Source: Yarrowia lipolytica
Taxonomy: Eukaryota; Ascomycota; Dipodascomycetes; Dipodascales
NCBI RefSeq assembly: GCF_001761485.1
Contig: NC_090774.1
Location: 1,240,001 to 1,304,000 of the forward strand
Length of the DNA: 64,000 nucleotides
Direction of reading: 5' to 3'
A program made the position numbers and the translations under genes. Below, piece after piece: positions 59,298-64,000 of the stretch. Within the stretch, counting starts at the first letter, position 1. Each line of letters begins with the position of its first letter. A model generated the notes under the pieces. That model ran no database searches, had not been told where the DNA came from, and saw only the letters and a list, made by a program, of their open reading frames with translations.

Positions 59298-61076
59298 CTA
59301 CAATCGATGACCGGGAACACATGCAAAAATAACGGTGAAACAGGCGGTGACAATTACGACCCAGAGCATGACCCAGGAGGACCGGATCAGCAACAGTCGT
59401 CGCACAAACGGCTCCTTGATTCGAACCCGTTTGGTCAGACTGGACTCGGAAAAGCCCAGCACTGCCTGGATGGGGTCCAGAGAAAAAAGCCCGGCAATCA
59501 CCAGATACCATCCAATGGCAAACGGCAAGAGCACCCAGACCCGCTCTGTTCGCGAGTAATTGAGAAAGATGAGACAAAAGCCGGTCCACACGGCGCCAAA
59601 CACCGCCACTAGACCAGCCACCATTCTCACCAGCGCTCCCAGAGGCACCAGGTTGCCTAGTGCTTTGGTGGCAAGGAAGCCGGGGAACACCTCTCGTTCG
59701 AGAATCTGGAAAACGTATTCTCGACACTCGTCAAACACCTCGGGGTCGTCTCGTCCCTGCTGTTCGATGGCGGTCCGGACTGACTCCATGAGAGGTGCGG
59801 GCAGGGCCAGTTCACGTTCTGCTCCAGGCATGAAATATGTGACGAGGATCTGCTGTGACGACTCTCGGATCCGTTCTCGGGTGATGAAATTGGGCGAGTT
59901 GACGTCGCTCATGACGCCGTGCTCGTTTCTCTTGGGGAAGAGCTTCTCGATGATTTCGAGGGTCAGAGGCTGCGACGACGCTCGTGAGTCCACGCCAATG
60001 GGGCCACGGGGCTGCGGCAGCGTCTGGGGCAACGCATTGAGTTGTGTTTGTAGCGGAGATGCAGGTTGGGTGCCCAGAAGAGGCGAGTTAGCGTTGGGCG
60101 ATTGCGGCAGGATCTGCGACAGTTGCGAGTTTCTGCGGGTCGCCAGATTGGGACCTGTGGGCTGCGGTTGTTGTGGCAGCGCAGACTGGGGCTGTGGCGT
60201 TTGTGGTTGCTGTTGTGGTTGCTCGCCAGAGTTGTCTGGAGAAGGGAACTGCAGCTGGGATTGGAGAGTCGGACCAATCTGCGACTGCGACACGTTGGAC
60301 ATGGACAGGTTGGTCTGCTCCTCGTCGTACAGCTGCTGCAGCGACGGTTGTGCCTGGGCAGCCAGGCCCAGTGATGCACGTGACGACTTGCGGTTCAGTG
60401 AGAGGCGTGAAGAGCCCTGCAGTGAGTGGGTCATGGATGCTCGAGACCCCGGACGGACCATGCCGTGTTCTTCGCCCGCGTCCTCCTCGTCAATCGGGCT
60501 TGCGGCGGCACTCTGGAACAGGTTGGAAGATGCATTGGACAGGTGTGATGCCCGTTTTTCCTCGAGGTTCATCATGAACCGCTCGCTTCGGTTACTGGGC
60601 GCATGGTCGTCGCTGATTTGCGACTCCCGAACATGCATGGCGCCCAGCAGGGCACTGAGACGCGAGGCTGCGGACGAGTCATGGTCGCTCAGCAGGTTTT
60701 CGCCCCGCAGGTACTCGGACAGACGATGCGAGTCGCCGTCCTCCAGCAGATTGTGGTCGTGGATAAGTGTCTCCAGTAGGATGGATGATTCACGAGATTG
60801 CTCGGCAAGGCCCTGCCCGGTGATGTTGCTGATGCTGAGGTTTGTGTGTTCGCTGGCGAGGATTGACTGGCGCAGACCGCGGATGTAGTGGCGGCACAGC
60901 GACAGGTGCTGGACGACATCCAGCCAAAAGTCCAGGTAGTCCACGCCTCGGTGCTGGTCCCGCGTGTAGACGTAGAACGACCACAGGTCGACTGGCGCGA
61001 GCGATTTTCGGTTGAGCACCTCGAACAGCGTCGGCAGCCGTTTGCGCTCGTCCTGCGGGAGTCGAGTGAGGCTCAT
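59298..61076 (-). CDS. RAX1: RGS-domain membrane protein Rax1
   Basis: Membrane protein that with Rax2 marks old division sites in bipolar budding of Saccharomyces. The 592-residue protein has an RGS-like domain split in two: residues about 13-80 (LPTLFEVLNRKSLAPVDLWSFYVYTRDQHRGVDYLDFWLDVVQH region) and about 360-460 (FITRERIRESSQQILVTYFMPGAERELALP to VFQILEREVFPGFL). A low-complexity Ser/Gln/Pro-rich insertion of about 270 residues lies between them. Three membrane segments end the protein (VRMVAGLVAVFGAVWTGFC, WVLLPFAIGWYLVIAGLF, WVMLWVVIVTACFTVIFA). This layout is characteristic of Rax1. No RGS function on a G protein is shown. Confidence 0.9.
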   Translation of the reverse strand: MSLTRLPQDERKRLPTLFEVLNRKSLAPVDLWSFYVYTRDQHRGVDYLDFWLDVVQHLSLCRHYIRGLRQSILASEHTNLSISNITGQGLAEQSRESSILLETLIHDHNLLEDGDSHRLSEYLRGENLLSDHDSSAASRLSALLGAMHVRESQISDDHAPSNRSERFMMNLEEKRASHLSNASSNLFQSAAASPIDEEDAGEEHGMVRPGSRASMTHSLQGSSRLSLNRKSSRASLGLAAQAQPSLQQLYDEEQTNLSMSNVSQSQIGPTLQSQLQFPSPDNSGEQPQQQPQTPQPQSALPQQPQPTGPNLATRRNSQLSQILPQSPNANSPLLGTQPASPLQTQLNALPQTLPQPRGPIGVDSRASSQPLTLEIIEKLFPKRNEHGVMSDVNSPNFITRERIRESSQQILVTYFMPGAERELALPAPLMESVRTAIEQQGRDDPEVFDECREYVFQILEREVFPGFLATKALGNLVPLGALVRMVAGLVAVFGAVWTGFCLIFLNYSRTERVWVLLPFAIGWYLVIAGLFSLDPIQAVLGFSESSLTKRVRIKEPFVRRLLLIRSSWVMLWVVIVTACFTVIFACVPGHRL

Positions 61077-63382
61077 TGTGGAGATGTGTGTCTTGGGTCG
61101 TGTCTTCTCCTGGAAATCGCGTTATGACGGTCAGATGTTGGCTCGGTCTTTGGTCGTGCGGTGTTGAGCAGTGGTGGGAATGTGTGTCCGTGTTTGGACC
61201 GGTGATGTCGATGACGACTTGTAGTGCTGTACCACTCTGCTCGCACACCTGTTGTTGGTGGTCCGTGACGTTTTTTCAACTGGTGTCACACGTTGGTCGG
61301 GTGAAATGCTGGCTGGTGAGTTGTAACTTTATTTTTACGAGACTGGAAATAAAAAGAGCTTAAGCAAAGTAAAAATAGGGGGCAGGATGAGACACCGGGG
61401 CGGAAGAGTGAGACAGTGGTGAGAGCGAGAGAGACGAGAGTTGGTATGGAAGAGACGCTAGTGTCCATTTATTTGTCGCCGAACGCTCATATTTGCGCTG
61501 CCAGCCTCTTTAGAGCTACACGTCCAAACAGTGTCCAGTACAGTGTACCTGTGAATGACATTCGCAAGTAGGATAAATACAGCGCCCAACTCTCTTGTTT
61601 ACTTTAGTCCCAAAGCAGATTGACGTCATGTTACTGGAGGAGACGGAGATAATTATGCGAGTAACGGAGGGAAAAATGAGCATCTGAGGCGGCTCTAAAG
61701 TTGCTACGGGGACCATGTTGTGATATGTCATTTAACGGCTCCTTTTTGCCTCTCTATCCCGTTTCGTGGTCCATACAAGTACCACCCCAATATCCAACAC
61801 CTGACGCGGCTGGGACCCCAGAACTCAAACCTGCATACCACCACACTAATAGACTCCGGAATGTGCGCCTGACGAAAAGCGTGTTTGGCCATAGACGAGA
61901 GGTCCATGAAACATGTCTGCAGATGGCGGTTTCGGCCATGTATCAGGAGGAGAGACCACAAGAGGCTCCAGAATCGAAGCCGTGGTCATTGCGGCGGTTG
62001 CGCTCCAGATCTGTGACCATTGTAGTCCTGGCAGTACGGTACTTGTAATGGTTGCATGTACTCGTACTCGTAGGGCCCACTACACTGTATGCTATTTTCG
62101 TCACACCTATTTATGGATCTGCCGAGGACGAGAAACGAACGACCAACGACGAACGAACGAAAAATTGACAAACGAAAAATGGACAAGCGAAAAGTGGATA
62201 TGGGCTGCTTATATAAGCCGGAATCCCACACAATTCCCTTATAGGACTTGGATAAACACGGCCATTTAATATCTGGTGCCCGAAGTGGGTCATATGGGGC
62301 TGGGACTACAGTATCAAGGGGCTGGTGATAATATTTTTAGACGTCGACATTTTGAGTGTGGAGGTTTGAACGGAGATCTGTTTGAAGAAGTTGTAGTGTA
62401 CAAGTACATAGTGTACAAGTAGAGACAGCAGTTGTTCACGTCAAGAGATGTTGAAAGATTACATTTGTACAATGTGTGTGATTCAGGAGATTGAGGAGTC
62501 TTTGGCCTCTTTATGGTGCTCCTACTTGTAACTATACTGGAACTCCTGAAGCCCACTCTGAGTTATGCATCGTTTGACTCTTCTGGTGTGCGATACTACA
62601 GCACAGGTAGGTACAAGGGGAAGAGTTGTTGTTATTATATGGGAACCAGGCTGGCGATCGGGTTATTATTTGCTGGTTTTGTGGCATACTGTAGTTTCAA
62701 GGCTTGGTGGACTGGGTGGTTGCGGAGGTATCGTTAGACAATCTACAATATGTAGTGTAGTTAAGTTAGTTGATATCTTGAGGGATTTGTCATAACGAGT
62801 GCAGTAGTTGTAAGTAGTACGCAAGTAAGGCGGCTAGAATTAACAGGAAAGTTGTTATAATCGGTTTTTCCAATTATCCTCGACTATAACTAATCTCTTT
62901 CACTTATTATCTTACAGTAGTATCCACCTTCTCACCTACATCGTCAAAATACATAACGCCAGTGCTTGTATAATCAATGATGGTGAAACGGTACCTCATT
63001 CTAAACGGCTCGTGTTTTTCATAATTTCGAGATTTTAAACATACAATTCAAATCCTTACCGTGTTGTTATTTGTATCTTCAACTTCAATTTTCTATAATA
63101 CCGATATTACCCCTTTTGAATCTCTTCTCCACCCCTTCTGGCCCCCCCACCCCCCTCCTCCAAAAAGCTGCTTACTAACAACTCTATTTTATGCATGCCT
63201 TTTCCACACTCCAGGGTCGCACGATCCTGGCCATGAGCACCTCAGCATCATCACACTATCGCTAGCAACCGCACACAGAACGACATCGAACAGCATCTCA
63301 CACAAACACAACCCCTCTGCATCATCATACACATAAACATCCATCCGTCCCCCTCACCACATTCACAATACCGTCGATATCG
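61077..63382. other. Long divergent region RAX1/MED19
   Basis: 2.3 kb. Five TACAAGTA/TACTTGTA words (61774, 62040, 62399, 62414, 62523). A GAACGAACGA simple repeat (62130-62160), a TATATAAG word (62210) and a tRNA-end-like string (62274-62290) lie close together. Frames up to 118 codons cross these repeats and look accidental. Confidence 0.5.
62274..62290 (+). mobile_element. Possible primer-binding-site-like remnant of an LTR element
   Basis: TGGTGCCCGAAGTGGGT would pair with a tRNA 3' end (ACCCACTTCGGGCACCA), as in the primer site next to a 5' LTR. A TATA word lies 60 bp before it. I see no terminal repeat pair and no coding body, so this is at most a fossil fragment and may be chance. Confidence 0.15.
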
Positions 63383-63928
63383 ATGCCCAACTACTACCTT
63401 GCTGACGACACAAAGTACACCCGTCCTTCGACGTCGGCCATGTCCAACCTCACAGAGTTGTGTGGGCTCAAGGGCCTGGCGGACTCGATGGCGCGGTTCG
63501 ACCCCGTGACCGGCGAAAAAAACAAGCTGCGAAAGTCGTACAAAAACCAACTGCTAGATCTCACGGGCAAGTTTGACATTCCGTCCCAGCCATCACTGGT
63601 TCGAATCATCCGAGACCCCGTTCTGGCAGAGACCGGAGGCAAGTCGCTGTCTGTGTTCGATCGAGATTTGCTGTCACGTGGTCTGGACTTTGACGCCACT
63701 CCCAGCACGGGCATTCCCGGATTCAACCCGGCCATGCTGGGTATGCCTGGTCCTGGGAAGCCCGGAATTGGTCCCCAGGTCGGAGGCAACAGACTACTGT
63801 CGGTGCGAAAGAGCTACAACACGGAGTCAGCAAGGGAGAGTAGTAACAACGAAGAGACCCCGATGGCGAGACGCAAGCGAAAGGGAGACGATGATACCGA
63901 CGGAGAGAGACGGCGCAAGAGAAAGTGA
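63383..63928 (+). CDS. MED19: Mediator subunit Med19/Rox3
   Basis: Head/middle-module subunit of the Mediator complex that links activators to RNA polymerase II. The 181-residue protein has the Rox3 core: TELCGLKGLADSMARFDPVTGEKNKLRKSYKNQLLDLTGKFDIP (about 25-70). A Gly/Pro-rich linker (GIPGFNPAMLGMPGPGKPG) and a strongly basic C-terminus (MARRKRKGDDDTDGERRRKRK), a likely nuclear signal, follow. Saccharomyces Rox3 is 220 residues. ATG at 63383 begins with MPNYYLADD, matching the family's Tyr-rich N-terminus. Confidence 0.92.
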   Translation: MPNYYLADDTKYTRPSTSAMSNLTELCGLKGLADSMARFDPVTGEKNKLRKSYKNQLLDLTGKFDIPSQPSLVRIIRDPVLAETGGKSLSVFDRDLLSRGLDFDATPSTGIPGFNPAMLGMPGPGKPGIGPQVGGNRLLSVRKSYNTESARESSNNEETPMARRKRKGDDDTDGERRRKRK

Positions 63929-64000
63929 GATTAGTACAGTTGAGGGCGTATTGTGGGGTCTACTGAGACCTCGCCATGTGACTGAGGCTGTACAAACGTG

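Noticed and set aside
61701-62269. Frames of 115 and 118 codons upstream of MED19
   Set aside because: They run through GAACGAACGA repeats and the TACTTGTA word and start without a fitting ATG; no domain.
1-64000. tRNA and dispersed 5S rRNA genes, which are common in Yarrowia intergenic DNA
   Set aside because: I looked for B-box (GGTTCGA-CC) and 5S internal-control words on both strands and found no full match; a covariance-model search would be decisive.

Overview
The window is nuclear DNA of an ascomycete yeast and almost certainly Yarrowia lipolytica or a very close relative. Most genes lack introns. The two clear introns have GTGAGT at the 5' end and a branch-point CTAAC only a few bases before the 3' CAG, which is typical of Yarrowia. 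CGA is a common arginine codon, intergenic spaces are long (0.3-3.8 kb), and the proteins are Yarrowia-like, including a betaine-lipid synthase that Saccharomyces lacks. There is no operon structure. I found no tRNA, rRNA, CRISPR array or intact transposon.

Layout by region. 1-9.6 kb: U2AF large subunit (+), BUB2-type TBC GAP (-) and vacuolar H+-ATPase subunit a (-). 9.6-22.2 kb: STB6/STB2-like Sin3-binding protein (+), the histone-gene regulator SPT10 (-), an MPR1-type N-acetyltransferase that shares its GNAT core (-), GPI1 (-) and calcipressin (+). 22.5-33.7 kb: a 148-residue orphan (-), COX11 (-), the zinc-cluster/PAS regulator ERT1/AcuK (+), the ribosome-assembly factor CIC1 (-), ELF1 with a start codon-only first exon (+), and spliced COX6 (-). 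34.6-47 kb: a 795-residue probable mitochondrial helical-repeat protein (+), a GPI-anchored yapsin-like protease (+) and betaine-lipid synthase BTA1 (+). 49-64 kb: amino acid permease (+), an F-box-like protein (-), ER DnaJ SCJ1 (-), DML1/Misato (+), catabolic serine/threonine dehydratase (-), RAX1 (-) and Mediator subunit MED19 (+).

The genes are unrelated housekeeping and regulatory functions, as expected for a core chromosomal arm. Several concern mitochondria (COX11, COX6, DML1, the helical-repeat protein, and ERT1 as a regulator of non-fermentable carbon use). Others serve RNA synthesis and processing (U2AF, ELF1, MED19, SPT10, STB6) or the secretory pathway and surface (GPI1, SCJ1, yapsin, VPH1, RAX1).

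The most unusual signals lie between genes. A short palindromic word (TACAAGTA/TACTTGTA, often fused into longer perfect palindromes) recurs about 28 times in non-coding DNA, far above chance. ERT1 has seven CACGTG boxes in 250 bp. SPT10 and MPR1 sit next to each other and look like products of one duplication. Two different 10-bp repeat arrays lie 60 bp apart. A possible spliced transcript without a clear reading frame lies antisense between U2AF and BUB2.
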